Positions 1 through 8,562 of a stretch of 64,000 nt of DNA are shown here, piece by piece. Numbering within the stretch: position 1 is the stretch's first letter; every line of letters begins with the position of its first letter. The DNA is from Segniliparus rotundus DSM 44985 (GTDB lineage: Bacteria > Actinomycetota > Actinomycetes > Mycobacteriales > Mycobacteriaceae): the NCBI RefSeq assembly GCF_000092825.1, contig NC_014168.1, positions 1,293,946-1,357,945 on the forward strand. Direction: 5' to 3'. A program made the translations under genes and the position numbers. The notes under the pieces are model-generated. The model saw only the letters and a list, made by a program, of their open reading frames with translations, had not been told where the DNA came from and did not search any database.

Positions 1-159
1 CTCTGCGCTTGTCATTGTGCCCGTCCGGATCGATGTGAAATCTGCTCCATTTATGCATTATGCACTATCAAGCTCGGACCAGTTGCTCACATTTGTGAAA
101 AATGATGCACTTTTCTCAACAATCCGCGAACAAGACGCACCGAGCCGAGCGCAGTTCTG

Positions 160-191
160 CGTCGAGAGAGTTCTCCGTCGAGGGAGTTCTC
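160..191. repeat. 16-bp tandem repeat upstream of the transketolase-like gene
   Basis: Two adjacent 16-base units, CGTCGAGAGAGTTCTC (160-175) and CGTCGAGGGAGTTCTC (176-191), differ at one position. They lie between an AT-richer stretch (about 40-120, the probable promoter region) and the ribosome binding site GAGGAG just before the ATG at 211. They could be a regulator site or a small duplication in the leader. Confidence 0.55.
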
Positions 192-210
192 AAGGGACCG
201 AGGAGCAGCC

Positions 211-2529
211 ATGACGATCACCGGCAACGCCACACGAGCCAGCGGCGGCGACCCGCTGGAGCAGGTCGCCGAGCAGGTGTTGTGGCTTTCGACGGCGATG
301 ATCCATCACGCGAACCGGGTCCGTCCCAATCCGAGCGGCATGAAAGTCGGCGGTCACCAAGCGTCGTCGGCTTCGATGGTGTCGATCATGACGTCCCTCT
401 GGTTCGAGCAGCTGCAACCCGGCGACCGGGTGTCGGTCAAACCGCACGCCTCGCCGGTGCTGCACGCCATCAACTACTTGTTGGGCGAGCTGGACGAGAA
501 GTACCTCACCACGCTGCGGGAGTTCGGCGGTCTGCAGAGCTACCCCAGCCGCTCGAAAGACCCCGATCCGGTCGACTACTCGACCGGATCAGTGGGCATC
601 GGCGCCACTGCGCCCATATGGGGCGCGTTCGCCCGCCGCTACATCGACACCGTGTTCGCCAGTGCCGGCGTCGGCCGCCAGTACTCGTTGGTCGGTGACG
701 CCGAACTCGACGAGGGCGCGGTGTGGGAAGCGATCCTGGACCCCTCGGTGCAGCATCTTGGCGAGATCGTGTGGATCGTCGACATGAACCGCCAGTCTCT
801 GGACCGCGTTGTTCCCAATATCGCGGCCGGACGCCTGGAATCGATGTTCTCCGCAGCTGGCTGGCAGGTCATCACGGTCAGATTCGGCGGACTCCTCGAG
901 GAGTTGTTCACCCGCCCTGGCGGGCAGGCGTTGCGCCGCCGCATCCTCGACATGCCCAACCCGGAATACCAACGCCTGCTGCGTTGCGCCGCCGCCGAAC
1001 TCCGTGAGCGGCTGCCAGGAAGCGATCCTGGCGCCGACGCGATCACCGCGCTCGTCGACGGGCTCGACGACGCCACGCTGATCGCGGCGATCCGCAATCT
1101 CGGCGGCCACGACCTGAACACATTGCGCGACGCCTACGCCCAGATCGACGACACCAGACCGACCGTCATCATCGCCTACACCATCAAGGGGCACGGCCTG
1201 CCGACCGAGGGGCATCCGCAAAACCACTCGTCGCTGTTGAGCGAGGAGCAGTACGCCGAGCTTGCCCAGACTCTGGGCAAGGACCCCACCCGCCCATGGG
1301 CTTCTTTCGAAGACGCGAGCCCTGCCGCGCGACTGTGCGCGGCCGCCGCCGCGCGGTTGCGCCGCGACAGCGTGCCGTTGGGCGCGCCGCCGACCGTGCC
1401 TGTCGACCTAGGCCGCACTCCGCCCGCAGTCTCGACGACCCAAGCCGCTCTTGGCCGCGCCCTGCTCGACCTCGTCCGCGAAGCCCCCGAAGTCGCCAAA
1501 CGCGTCGTCACGGTCAGCCCCGACGTCAGTTCGTCGACCAACCTCGCCGGCTGGTTGAACAAGGTCGGGGTGTGGTCTATCGACGAGCGGCGCAACTGGT
1601 TCGACGACGACCGCGAAACGATCATGCATTGGCGGGAAAAGCCCACCGGCCAGCATATGGAGCTGGGCATCGCCGAAACCAACCTCGTCGGCTTGATCGG
1701 CGAACTGGGCGCCACCTGGAGCCGGTGGGGGCAACCCTTGTTCCCGATCGGCGTGCTCTACGACCCATTCGTGGAACGCGCGTTGGAACCGTGGTCCTAC
1801 GGGATTTACGCCGGTGGCCAATCTATCCTGGTCGGCACGCCGTCCGGGGTCACCCTGGCCGCCGAAGGCGGCGCGCACCAGTCCATCAAGACCCCGTCCA
1901 TCGGACTTGAGCAACCAGGCTGCGTCAGCTTCGAACCGGCTTTCGCCGTCGAGGTCGAATGGACGCTGATGGACTGTTTGTCGCGGCTGGGGCGGCCTGG
2001 CGGCAGCTCGTCCTATCTCCGCCTGTCCACCAGGCCCGTGCTGCAAGAGCTCGCCGCCGTCCCCGCCGACCCCGCGGCGCGTGCGCGCCGCCGCCGCCAT
2101 GTCGTCGCAGGCGGCTACACCCTCAGGCACGCCGACAAACCGGCCGTCACGCTTGTCGCTGTTGGCGCGTTGGTCAGCGAATCTCTGGCCGGCGCCGACC
2201 GTTTGGCGCAGCTCGGAGTGGCGGCCGAGGTCGTGTGCGTCACCAGCCCGGGACTGTTGTACGAGGCGTTGCAGGCGCGCCACGGGCTCGGCGAGGCCCC
2301 GTCGTGGATCCTCGACCAGATCTTCCCAGCCGAGCGGGCCGCGCCGATGGTCACCGTTCTCGACGGGCATCCCCACACGCTGGCCTTTTTGGCCACGCTT
2401 CACCGTGTTCCGGTGAAATCGCTGGGCGTCAGCCGATTCGGTCAGGCCGGATCCTTGGACGCAGTGTACAAATACCACGGCATCGACGCTGAGAGCATCG
2501 TGCGCGCAGCCCTGGACTTGGTGCAGTGA
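211..2529 (+). CDS. Transketolase-like thiamine-diphosphate enzyme
   Basis: A 772-residue protein with the transketolase / pyruvate dehydrogenase E1 fold. The N-terminal third carries the ThDP-binding signature, GDAELDEG at 162-169 ending at Asn193 about 30 residues later (family pattern GDG-x(about 28)-N). The pyrimidine-binding and C-terminal transketolase domains follow; the stretch MELGIAETNLVGLIGELGA is typical of the pyrimidine domain. Length is intermediate between transketolase (about 700) and AceE (about 900), and it resembles the actinobacterial 'transketolase-like / AceE-like' group rather than housekeeping Tkt. The ATG at 211 follows GAGGAG at good spacing. It stands alone, convergent with the AraC gene. 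Substrate cannot be assigned from sequence; a 2-oxoacid or ketose-phosphate reaction is family inference. Confidence 0.8.
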   Translation: MTITGNATRASGGDPLEQVAEQVLWLSTAMIHHANRVRPNPSGMKVGGHQASSASMVSIMTSLWFEQLQPGDRVSVKPHASPVLHAINYLLGELDEKYLTTLREFGGLQSYPSRSKDPDPVDYSTGSVGIGATAPIWGAFARRYIDTVFASAGVGRQYSLVGDAELDEGAVWEAILDPSVQHLGEIVWIVDMNRQSLDRVVPNIAAGRLESMFSAAGWQVITVRFGGLLEELFTRPGGQALRRRILDMPNPEYQRLLRCAAAELRERLPGSDPGADAITALVDGLDDATLIAAIRNLGGHDLNTLRDAYAQIDDTRPTVIIAYTIKGHGLPTEGHPQNHSSLLSEEQYAELAQTLGKDPTRPWASFEDASPAARLCAAAAARLRRDSVPLGAPPTVPVDLGRTPPAVSTTQAALGRALLDLVREAPEVAKRVVTVSPDVSSSTNLAGWLNKVGVWSIDERRNWFDDDRETIMHWREKPTGQHMELGIAETNLVGLIGELGATWSRWGQPLFPIGVLYDPFVERALEPWSYGIYAGGQSILVGTPSGVTLAAEGGAHQSIKTPSIGLEQPGCVSFEPAFAVEVEWTLMDCLSRLGRPGGSSSYLRLSTRPVLQELAAVPADPAARARRRRHVVAGGYTLRHADKPAVTLVAVGALVSESLAGADRLAQLGVAAEVVCVTSPGLLYEALQARHGLGEAPSWILDQIFPAERAAPMVTVLDGHPHTLAFLATLHRVPVKSLGVSRFGQAGSLDAVYKYHGIDAESIVRAALDLVQ

Positions 2530-2535
2530 CCGGGT

Positions 2536-2570
2536 CCAACCGCGAGGCGGGTTGGTCTGGCTGAGTTTTT
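2536..2570 (+). terminator. Probable rho-independent terminator
   Basis: CCAACCGC and GCGGGTTGG form an imperfect stem around GAG at 2536-2555. A short T tract (2566-2570) lies about 10 bases on. It sits just past the transketolase stop, in the convergent gap before the AraC gene. Confidence 0.45.
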
Positions 2571-2658
2571 GTGCGCGCTCGCGTTAGCGTGTTTGCCCGG
2601 GAAAAGGAGTGCGCGGTTCCCCGCGTCCCAGCACCGCTGGAGCTTGTGCTCGGCCCGC

Positions 2659-3480
2659 TCAGGCTGGCCGCACATCTCGCGTCAGGTAGGCGTGGGGGCT
2701 GGTTCCTGTGGCTGCGGTGAAATCTCGGGTGAAGTGGGCTTGGTCGTACCAGCCCAGGCGTGTCGCGAGTTCGGCGAGCTGCAGCACGGGGTTTTCGTGC
2801 ATCTCCGCGAGGGCGTCGTGCAAGCGGCACCGGCGGATCATCCATTGCGCGCCCACGCCCACATACGTGCGGAGCAAACGCTGCACGCTCCGTTCGCTCA
2901 GCGCGTGCCGCACGGCGATCTGGGCCACCGCGGTCACCGGTGAGCTGCGAATGTCCGCGACAAGCGCGGCCACTTGGTCGAGGTGGCCGTCGTCCTTGGT
3001 CACGCGCAGCGCGTCGGCAGCAGTGATCAGCGAGGCAAGGCGGGCCTCGTCATCGCCGCAGTCGTGCAGCGCCGACAACGCTGGGTTGCGAAGCCGCACC
3101 ACACGGTCGGTCAACACATGCGCAGGCTTGCCGGTCAGTGCTGTGAAAGCGCCGGGGGCGAATCGGATCCCATAGCTGTACCCCGTGCCGGACAGGTCGA
3201 TGTCGAACCGTCGGGTGACCACACCATGGACCAGCTCTGCCGGCATCGCCTGTCCGTAGCGGGCAGCTCCTGCCTCAGCGGTCACATGCACAGACGGGTA
3301 GGAAATCACATGGGCAGGCCAGGGTTGCGGGACGCGCAGATCCCAGCGCGCCGACCAGAACCAGTCGATATAACGCGCCAAGCGCTCGGGCGGCGGCGCC
3401 GTGCGCAGCTCGAACACCGCCCCCGCGTTCTCCGGTCGCAACACGCCAGCAGGAGGTGGCGGATTCGTCCAAGACGGCAC
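2659..3480 (-). CDS. AraC-family transcriptional regulator
   Basis: A 273-residue protein whose C-terminal ~100 residues form an AraC-type double helix-turn-helix (ALSERSVQRLLRTYVG, then ATRLGWYDQAHFTRDFTAAT, the canonical second helix pair). The N-terminal ~150 residues resemble the DUF6597 ligand-sensing domain common in actinobacterial AraC proteins. It runs opposite to the VOC gene with only ~18 bases between the two starts, so a shared divergent promoter is likely and the VOC gene is its obvious candidate target. Ligand unknown. Confidence 0.85.
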   Translation of the reverse strand: MPSWTNPPPPAGVLRPENAGAVFELRTAPPPERLARYIDWFWSARWDLRVPQPWPAHVISYPSVHVTAEAGAARYGQAMPAELVHGVVTRRFDIDLSGTGYSYGIRFAPGAFTALTGKPAHVLTDRVVRLRNPALSALHDCGDDEARLASLITAADALRVTKDDGHLDQVAALVADIRSSPVTAVAQIAVRHALSERSVQRLLRTYVGVGAQWMIRRCRLHDALAEMHENPVLQLAELATRLGWYDQAHFTRDFTAATGTSPHAYLTRDVRPA

Positions 3481-3498
3481 CGGCCCAGGCTAGCAAGA

Positions 3499-3981
3499 AT
3501 GGCAGACATGTCCCGCACACCGCATTTTCGCCCCCAGGGCTACACCGCCATCACCCCATTCCTGGTCGTCTCCCCAGCTTGCGATGCGATCACCTTCTAC
3601 CAGGAGGTGTTCGGCGCGACAGTCGTCGACATCACCGGCAATCCAGACGGCACCGTCGCCCATGCCGAGCTCGACTTCGGAGCTGGTCGACTGCAGTTGT
3701 CCGATCCAGCGCCATCACATGACTTGGCGGCGCCTGACGGCGGTCGCGAGGTGAACCACTCATACGCGATCTATGTCCCCGACGCGGACGCCGTCTTCGC
3801 CCGCGCGGTCGCGAGCGGAGCGGCGCCGTTCGCCGAGCCGTCCACCTTCGTCACCGGCGACAGGTTCGCCGCGTTGCTCGATCCGTTCGGGCACCGATGG
3901 GCGGTCATGACCAGGGTCGAAGATGTGGACCCAGCAGAGGCAAAACGCCGGATCGACGAATGGGTCGCACACAACGCATGA
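3499..3981 (+). CDS. VOC (glyoxalase/PhnB-like) family protein
   Basis: About 160 residues of vicinal-oxygen-chelate fold in PhnB-like style: an early ITPFLVVSPACDAITFYQEVFGA (helix plus strand), AHAELDFGAGRLQLSD in the middle, and LDPFGHRWAVMT near the end. PhnB-like proteins often lack catalytic metal ligands or have unknown substrates. ATGs at 3499 and 3508 are both possible; I use 3499. It is divergent from the AraC regulator, suggesting co-regulation. Function beyond family is unknown. Confidence 0.8.
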   Translation: MADMSRTPHFRPQGYTAITPFLVVSPACDAITFYQEVFGATVVDITGNPDGTVAHAELDFGAGRLQLSDPAPSHDLAAPDGGREVNHSYAIYVPDADAVFARAVASGAAPFAEPSTFVTGDRFAALLDPFGHRWAVMTRVEDVDPAEAKRRIDEWVAHNA

Positions 3982-4219
3982 GTCCATATCAGATCCAATG
4001 GTCCAGCAGGCATGCTTCTTGGCCGTCTGCTGCTCCCTGGTGATTGCGGTGACGCGACGGGTCCTCAGGGCGATCTCCCGGCCTCTGCAGTTGTCTCGCT
4101 CAGCCATGTGCGGACCACACCGACGCTCCAGCGGAACCGCGGGCGTTGCCGCTCATCTGCGGTTCCGTGGAGCGGGTTGGGACACACGTTGGGGTACGAG
4201 AGGAAAAAATCAACTCCAG

Positions 4220-4242
4220 GGTCACGAAAATAGATCGTGACC
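4220..4242 (-). terminator. Hairpin downstream of a tRNA-Pro 3' half
   Basis: GGTCACGA (4220-4227) pairs perfectly with TCGTGACC (4235-4242). Read on the minus strand it lies just after the tRNA-Pro 3' half and is followed by a T run (complement of 4204-4209). This looks like the original terminator of a tRNA-Pro gene. The three tRNA 3' halves in this region do not share the same downstream hairpin. Confidence 0.6.
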
Positions 4243-4246
4243 TGCG

Positions 4247-4289
4247 TCGGGCTGACAGGATTTGAACCTGCGACCCCTTGACCCCCAGT
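4247..4289 (-). repeat. attachment-site remnant 1: tRNA-Pro 3' half
   Basis: On the minus strand this is the 3' 43 bases of a tRNA-Pro: anticodon-loop GGGGG, stem TCAAG, T-arm GGTTCAAATCC and acceptor CAGCCCG plus A. No 5' half is next to it. Its TCAAG anticodon-stem strand pairs with the CTTGA of the orphan 5' half at 15676-15711, so these two pieces were probably one tRNA-Pro(GGG) gene before insertion. The match continues to 4405 as a diverged direct repeat of 8078-8235. Confidence 0.75.
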
Positions 4290-4449
4290 GCATTGATTTT
4301 AGCCGTTATTGCTGTTCAAAGGGAATTTTTGGCGATGAGAGACGTTCAGGGGCGAGCAGGTCGTTCGGCATCGCTCAGATCGTGTGGTCCCCAACTGGTC
4401 CCCAGCGGAAGAAGCGCGATGTCGATGCGCTACGACCGGAATGTCGGGT
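4290..4449. repeat. Element-end sequence repeated next to two tRNA-Pro remnants
   Basis: This stretch (ATTGATTTTAGCCG..., CAGGTCGTTCGGCATCGC, then GTGGTCCCCAACTGGTCCCC near 4384-4405) reappears in diverged form at 8121-8235 beside the second tRNA-Pro remnant. The doubled GGTCC motif also occurs inverted at 11045-11068 and 15556-15580 as GCGGACC-GCGGACC. In one frame it reads WSxxGPQ, so it may be the vestigial 3' tail of integrase genes. Region 3982-4219 holds no recognisable gene. Confidence 0.5.
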
Positions 4450-4827
4450 CTAATTGGCGCCTATGAAGAGCAGAACCATGGTGAAATACGCAGACACGAG
4501 CGCTGCGCATTGGATGATCGAGACGGCGATGCTCGCTCGTCGTAGCCCGCGAAGGCGAACTGAAGCTATGGCGCACACGGTCGCTCCGATAAGGAGCGCG
4601 CATGAGCTGATCCCGATGATCTGCATGACGAGCACCGCCCCTTCCCTCCGGGACTCGTAGTCATCGGGGCTGAGCGCCCAGTAGTCGCGGTCTCCGAGCA
4701 GGCTGAAACACGTGCAGTAGCTGAGGATGCTGCTGGCGATCACGAGCCATACTGCCCACTGAAACAGTGTCTTAGCCCTTGCCGGACGTTCTTCCAAAGG
4801 CGGGCTTTCGAACCATCGCCTGATCAC
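4450..4827 (-). CDS. Small three-helix membrane protein
   Basis: A 125-residue protein with three hydrophobic segments at about residues 25-45, 67-90 and 98-122, separated by a short acidic/Tyr loop (RDYWALSPDDYESRR). No family recognised. Its ATG overlaps the stop of the upstream lipoprotein by 4 bases, making it the last gene of a tightly packed five-gene operon (7858 to 4450). A membrane partner or protective protein for the upstream hydrolase is possible but is inference from position only. Confidence 0.65.
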   Translation of the reverse strand: MIRRWFESPPLEERPARAKTLFQWAVWLVIASSILSYCTCFSLLGDRDYWALSPDDYESRREGAVLVMQIIGISSCALLIGATVCAIASVRLRGLRRASIAVSIIQCAALVSAYFTMVLLFIGAN

Positions 4828-5504
4828 CAGTTGAAGGCTTTGCTCGGAGTCTCCGAAACACCAGGGGTCGTCACGGGCTTCTGCGCCTGGTATTGCTCGC
4901 CATCGCGAGTGATGATCGTTGGGGACGGTATGAAGTCACCACGAGTTTTGTCGCCTTTGAAACATGGCGAACTGCCCTTAAGCATCACCGGATACTGCGC
5001 GTCTGATTCAACTTGGAGTTCATAGCCGTCTGGCGCGGTGGCGAAACGGTTTGGCTTGTTGAAGCCTTCGCGGTCCTTTTCGACGCGCCATCCCCAGTTT
5101 TTCCAGATGTCCCCGATCTTTGCCACAAGGTCGAGGTTGTTGGTTCCGGGCGGCGTGAGGATGGTCCGCGCGTCCGTGTATCTGGCAGGATCGTTATGGT
5201 TGTTGAGGCTCCCGTGATCGCTGCACGGGATCACTGTCACGCTTGAACCGCCGTAGCGTGAGTTGTCGAGGGCATAGCCGTCTGGTAGCGCTTGGAGCGT
5301 CTTGACGTAGTAGCGGTACACCGCGTCCTGCGCTTGCTGCGTCGTCGTCGGCATGGGCTCCATCGGGGCTCCTTTCACGTTGGGCGGAGGGCGTTCACCC
5401 TGTTCGGTGAATTGGGATATCCGGTCGCACCCGCTCGCGGAGAAGGTCACCGCGAGCAACAGTGCCGCTCCTCTCGTCCAAGCCTTAGTGACTCGGGGTG
5501 ACAT
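4824..5504 (-). CDS. Lipoprotein of unknown function
   Basis: 226 residues. The N-terminal signal peptide ends in a lipobox, SASGC with Cys26 the predicted lipidation site, so the protein should be anchored on the outer face of the cytoplasmic membrane. The mature part shows a periplasmic-type alpha/beta protein with paired cysteines (VIPCSDHG, SSPCFKGD), a common look for mycolata lipoproteins of unknown role. It overlaps the end of the upstream hydrolase by 20 bases and the next gene by 4. Given the DUF1023 hydrolase upstream, an immunity-like or chaperone role is a speculative possibility. Confidence 0.7.
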   Translation of the reverse strand: MSPRVTKAWTRGAALLLAVTFSASGCDRISQFTEQGERPPPNVKGAPMEPMPTTTQQAQDAVYRYYVKTLQALPDGYALDNSRYGGSSVTVIPCSDHGSLNNHNDPARYTDARTILTPPGTNNLDLVAKIGDIWKNWGWRVEKDREGFNKPNRFATAPDGYELQVESDAQYPVMLKGSSPCFKGDKTRGDFIPSPTIITRDGEQYQAQKPVTTPGVSETPSKAFNW

Positions 5505-7293
5505 GACTATTGTCTCCGATCAAGATGTGTCCCATATTTTTCATTGCGGGGTTGTCCGGCTTCCAGTAGCTATCGTGATCTCCGGTGCCTCCGTCCATCT
5601 GGTGAGCGTCAGCCCATTCGGTCGGACTGACCCCCAGGCCCACAGAATCGGTGAGGCCAACAGTATCGAGCAGGTCTCCCGCGATGTTCGCGACATCGAT
5701 CGGATCCCAATCGCCCTTGCCGACGAACACCTCCGCTTTGGGGGCCAGTGAGAGGCCGTGCGCACTGTCCGCTAACACACCGGGGCTCGCCAGCAGCGCC
5801 ACCGCGTCGGCGTCCAAGTGGTTGCCATGGGTGGCGGCGGCGCCGACCTCGACGGTTCCGTAGGAGTGGCCGAACACGGTGTTGTAGGAGCGTCCACCCG
5901 CTGCTGCGTCGTCGTGGGAGGCGCGAATCCCCGCTTGCAAGTCGTCGAGCGCCTTCGCGCCGTTGAGGGCGGGGTCTGGGTCGCCGGCCCACGGGCCTTT
6001 GCCTTCGATCCCGCTGATGGTCATCGGCCGGTCGTAGTTCAAGAACTCTGTCATCGAGAGCTGGTTTTCTTTCAGCTGCCCGTGAGATGCGTCTACAGCT
6101 GCCTGCATTATCGCTCGCGCTTTTTGGTCGTAATCCCCAGCTTGTGTCAGGTCGGAGAAGGTGCCTGGGACGAGGGTGCCGTGCTTCAACGCGTAGTCCG
6201 GGTTGTAGATGGAAATTTCCGCATGGTCCTTGTTATCGATGAAGCCGAGGAATCGGGGTCTTCCGTCTTGGCTGCTTCGGTCGAGGGTGTCGCGCACATT
6301 GTGGTAGCCATTTACCGCGTTTTGTAGGTCGGTGCATTTGTTCTTCCAGTCCGCGTAGTCCTTCTGGTACTCCCCGAAAGTCTTCCCGCCGAAGTGAGGC
6401 GGTCCAGGCGGCTCTTGTCGGCGCAGCTCGTCCAACTGCTGTTGTTTCTGCTCGGTGATTTCGCCTAAATGCCGCTCGTTGTAGTAGCTGCGGCCCCGGT
6501 GGTCGCCTGGGGGGTCGAAGGGGATGCCGCCGTGGTTGCCGATGTCGTGGTGGCGTTCGTAGATGTCGTCCTTCTCCTTGGGGGAGAGCTGTTCCCACAG
6601 GTCGTGCAGTTGCTTGGGGTCGCTGGGTATGTCCATGCTGCCCGCCGCGATGGCCTTGGCTTGTTCGTGGGCGGTTTTGCTGGGGTCGTAGGGCTCGAAG
6701 GGCTGGCCTTTGGTGTTCAAGGCGAGTTTGGAGAGGTCCAAGGCTTGTTTGATTTTCCCTGCCCAGGTGTCGCTGAGCTCTTCGAGCTGTCGGACGAGGT
6801 TCTTCACGTCTATGTCGAGTTCGGCGGCGAGCAGGTTCACCGCGTCGAAGATCTGCTGGGGGTAGCCGGTGGGTAGGGGTTTGACCTTCACCGTGAAGTC
6901 GTCCGCGACAGTGAACGGCTCCCCACACGGCCAAAACAGCCCGTCGTTGGTCTGCAATGTGATCGAGTCTTTCTCCACGCCCTCGATCAGTTGCAGCAGC
7001 GTGTTCCGGGAGCCGCCGATGAACCCCTCGGCCTGTTCTAGCTGGCCCGCCGTGTCGATCAGTCGCGCGTGGTTCTCCCCGTAGATTCGCCCGGTGGTCG
7101 TGGATCGCGCCTGGAGCGCGTCGGAGGCCTGCCCGGTCCACTCGTCCCCGCCTGCGGGGAAGCGCAGCCGGTGCGGGAATTGGGCCTCCTCCGGCTCGAT
7201 CTTCCCCGCCCGCGTCCGCATCGCGGACGCGATCTCTCCGAGCGCGGACGGGTCCATCGCTTCCAGCAGGGCGCGGGTGAGCGTGCCGCTCAT
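5485..7293 (-). CDS. DUF1023-type alpha/beta hydrolase with WXG-like N terminus
   Basis: 602 residues. The N-terminal ~110 residues look like a WXG100/EspB-type helical hairpin, with WTG at about residue 51 and long amphipathic helices. A polar linker follows (about 190-300), then an alpha/beta hydrolase of the DUF1023 family (about 320-602). The nucleophile elbow is GHSYG with Ser477; strand IYNPDY and helices follow the family. In mycobacteria such proteins are often linked to type VII secretion. Directly upstream (4-base overlap) is an EspC-like secretion target, so co-export is likely. The substrate is unknown; peptidoglycan/lipid esterase or toxin are options. The gene sits within a tRNA-flanked insertion. 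Confidence 0.8.
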   Translation of the reverse strand: MSGTLTRALLEAMDPSALGEIASAMRTRAGKIEPEEAQFPHRLRFPAGGDEWTGQASDALQARSTTTGRIYGENHARLIDTAGQLEQAEGFIGGSRNTLLQLIEGVEKDSITLQTNDGLFWPCGEPFTVADDFTVKVKPLPTGYPQQIFDAVNLLAAELDIDVKNLVRQLEELSDTWAGKIKQALDLSKLALNTKGQPFEPYDPSKTAHEQAKAIAAGSMDIPSDPKQLHDLWEQLSPKEKDDIYERHHDIGNHGGIPFDPPGDHRGRSYYNERHLGEITEQKQQQLDELRRQEPPGPPHFGGKTFGEYQKDYADWKNKCTDLQNAVNGYHNVRDTLDRSSQDGRPRFLGFIDNKDHAEISIYNPDYALKHGTLVPGTFSDLTQAGDYDQKARAIMQAAVDASHGQLKENQLSMTEFLNYDRPMTISGIEGKGPWAGDPDPALNGAKALDDLQAGIRASHDDAAAGGRSYNTVFGHSYGTVEVGAAATHGNHLDADAVALLASPGVLADSAHGLSLAPKAEVFVGKGDWDPIDVANIAGDLLDTVGLTDSVGLGVSPTEWADAHQMDGGTGDHDSYWKPDNPAMKNMGHILIGDNSHVTPSH

Positions 7294-7583
7294 CCTGGAA
7301 TCCCCAACTGCTTGATAGACGCCTTCGCGGCCTCGTCGGTCTGCTCAACCTGGTCGGCGGCGGAAACGACCGCGTTGCCGAGCCATTCCAGCTCGTTGCC
7401 GAAACGCTTCAAGAAGTCCTCGTAGCCGGTGGCCGCGTCGTTCAGCGCGTCCGACAACGACAGGCCCCGCAAGCGCTGCGAGCCGGATCGCAGCGAGTCG
7501 GGTACCGGGTCGGAGCGCAACTCGTCCGCAGCCGTCAAAACGTCCCGCCCAGCCTGACGGGCCTTCTCGATGTCCAGTTTCAC
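7290..7583 (-). CDS. EspC-like (DUF2580) type VII secretion target
   Basis: 97 residues, almost entirely helical, matching the ESX-1 secretion-associated EspC/DUF2580 family in size and pattern: an N-terminal helix (MKLDIEKARQAGRDVL), a polar turn, and a C-terminal helix with ALNDAATGYEDFLKRFG and acidic residues near the end. Family members are exported as helical-hairpin partners of larger substrates. It overlaps both neighbours by 4 bases, so it is probably translated with the WXG-like hydrolase downstream. No ESX core genes (EccC, EccD) are in this window, so it would depend on a chromosomal ESX system elsewhere. Confidence 0.75.
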   Translation of the reverse strand: MKLDIEKARQAGRDVLTAADELRSDPVPDSLRSGSQRLRGLSLSDALNDAATGYEDFLKRFGNELEWLGNAVVSAADQVEQTDEAAKASIKQLGIPG

Positions 7584-7858
7584 CGCGCGCCCTCCTGGCT
7601 GATCCGGTACGCCTCTCTCTGGCGCTCAACGATCTCGCGGGCCTTCGAGCCCCGGTACACCTTCACCTCGGAGCCGTCCTGGGCCTTCACCGTCCGATCC
7701 GGCTCAATCGGCGGCAAGCTCCTCTTATACGCCTCAACTCGTTGCCGCGCCGTCGCGTGCTGGTCGGCCTCCTCCTCGTTTATGCGTTCCATGTAGTCGA
7801 ACCGCATTACCCGCGCGCCCACGTCCTCACGCCGACCGTAATACCCCATGCCTAGCAC
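7580..7858 (-). CDS. Hypothetical small charged protein
   Basis: 92 residues, strongly charged and probably helical (YMERINEEEADQHATARQ, then SKAREIVERQREAYRIS). No signal peptide or membrane segment and no family recognised. It is the first gene of the operon continuing through the EspC-like protein, hydrolase, lipoprotein and membrane protein, overlapping the next gene by 4 bases. A chaperone or adaptor role for the secreted pair is conceivable from position only. Confidence 0.6.
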   Translation of the reverse strand: MLGMGYYGRREDVGARVMRFDYMERINEEEADQHATARQRVEAYKRSLPPIEPDRTVKAQDGSEVKVYRGSKAREIVERQREAYRISQEGAR

Positions 7859-8562
7859 GCTCCTATTTTCTTCGGCCCGAAAAAGGCCACCGCGTCATTG
7901 CCACGACAATACCGTGCTCAGAGCACGGGCACGGCCTGAAGGCAAATGCAATTATCGGGCTCTTCTCTAGAGGTCGCCTGGCCCAGGTTTATTCCCTGGT
8001 GGTAGATACTTGCCATCCTGTTCCCCAAAAGATCCCCCAACACTCCTTGTGGGAGGCGGAAACCCCTCCCAACTGCGTCGGGCTGACAGGATTTGAACCT
8101 GCGACCCCTTGGCCCCCAGTACATCGATTTTAGGCGTTTGTGCTGATGGAAGCCTATTTCTAGCTATGCATAGCGTTCGTGGGGGAGCGGGTCGTTCAGC
8201 ATCGCGCGTAACGTGTGATCCCCAATTGGTCCCCAGAATCGAGAGTGGTGGCCATCGCTGGCTCGGGGCGCGGCGGAAGTAAGTCGCCGATAAAGCGTGG
8301 GTTGCTGGGGGGCGACGTGTCGGGCGCAGTCTTTACGGTCCGCCCCATTAGCCATTCATGACAGATGGTTTCGACCAAGGGGTCCGTGTTTTCTTGCGTG
8401 GTTTCTTCGGAGCCTGAAGCGATATATCAATACTAGTGGTAAATGTGATCTATTTCATGCTATGGTCGAGTTGTCCAAAACAGATCACGCATAGTCGAGT
8501 TGCTGCGACCACGCTACAGCGGGCCCTGAACCGGCAGGCAATGGCAGAATGAGGAGCACATT
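7859..8562. other. Gene-free junction between two integrated modules
   Basis: About 700 bases without a convincing gene. It holds the second tRNA-Pro remnant (8078-8120), a diverged copy of the element-end sequence seen at 4290-4405 (to about 8235), and an AT-rich tract (about 8410-8490) that probably carries the promoter of the downstream ATPase. GTGATCT (8445-8451) and AGATCAC (8482-8488) form a widely spaced inverted repeat that could be an operator. Confidence 0.6.
8078..8120 (-). repeat. attachment-site remnant 2: tRNA-Pro 3' half
   Basis: Minus-strand copy of the tRNA-Pro 3' half, one base different from remnant 1 in the anticodon stem (GCCAAG instead of GTCAAG). It is preceded by GGAGGCGGAAACCCCTCCC, a decayed version of the hairpin beside remnant 3. 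Direct orientation with remnants 1 and 3 marks tandem site-specific integrations. Confidence 0.75.
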
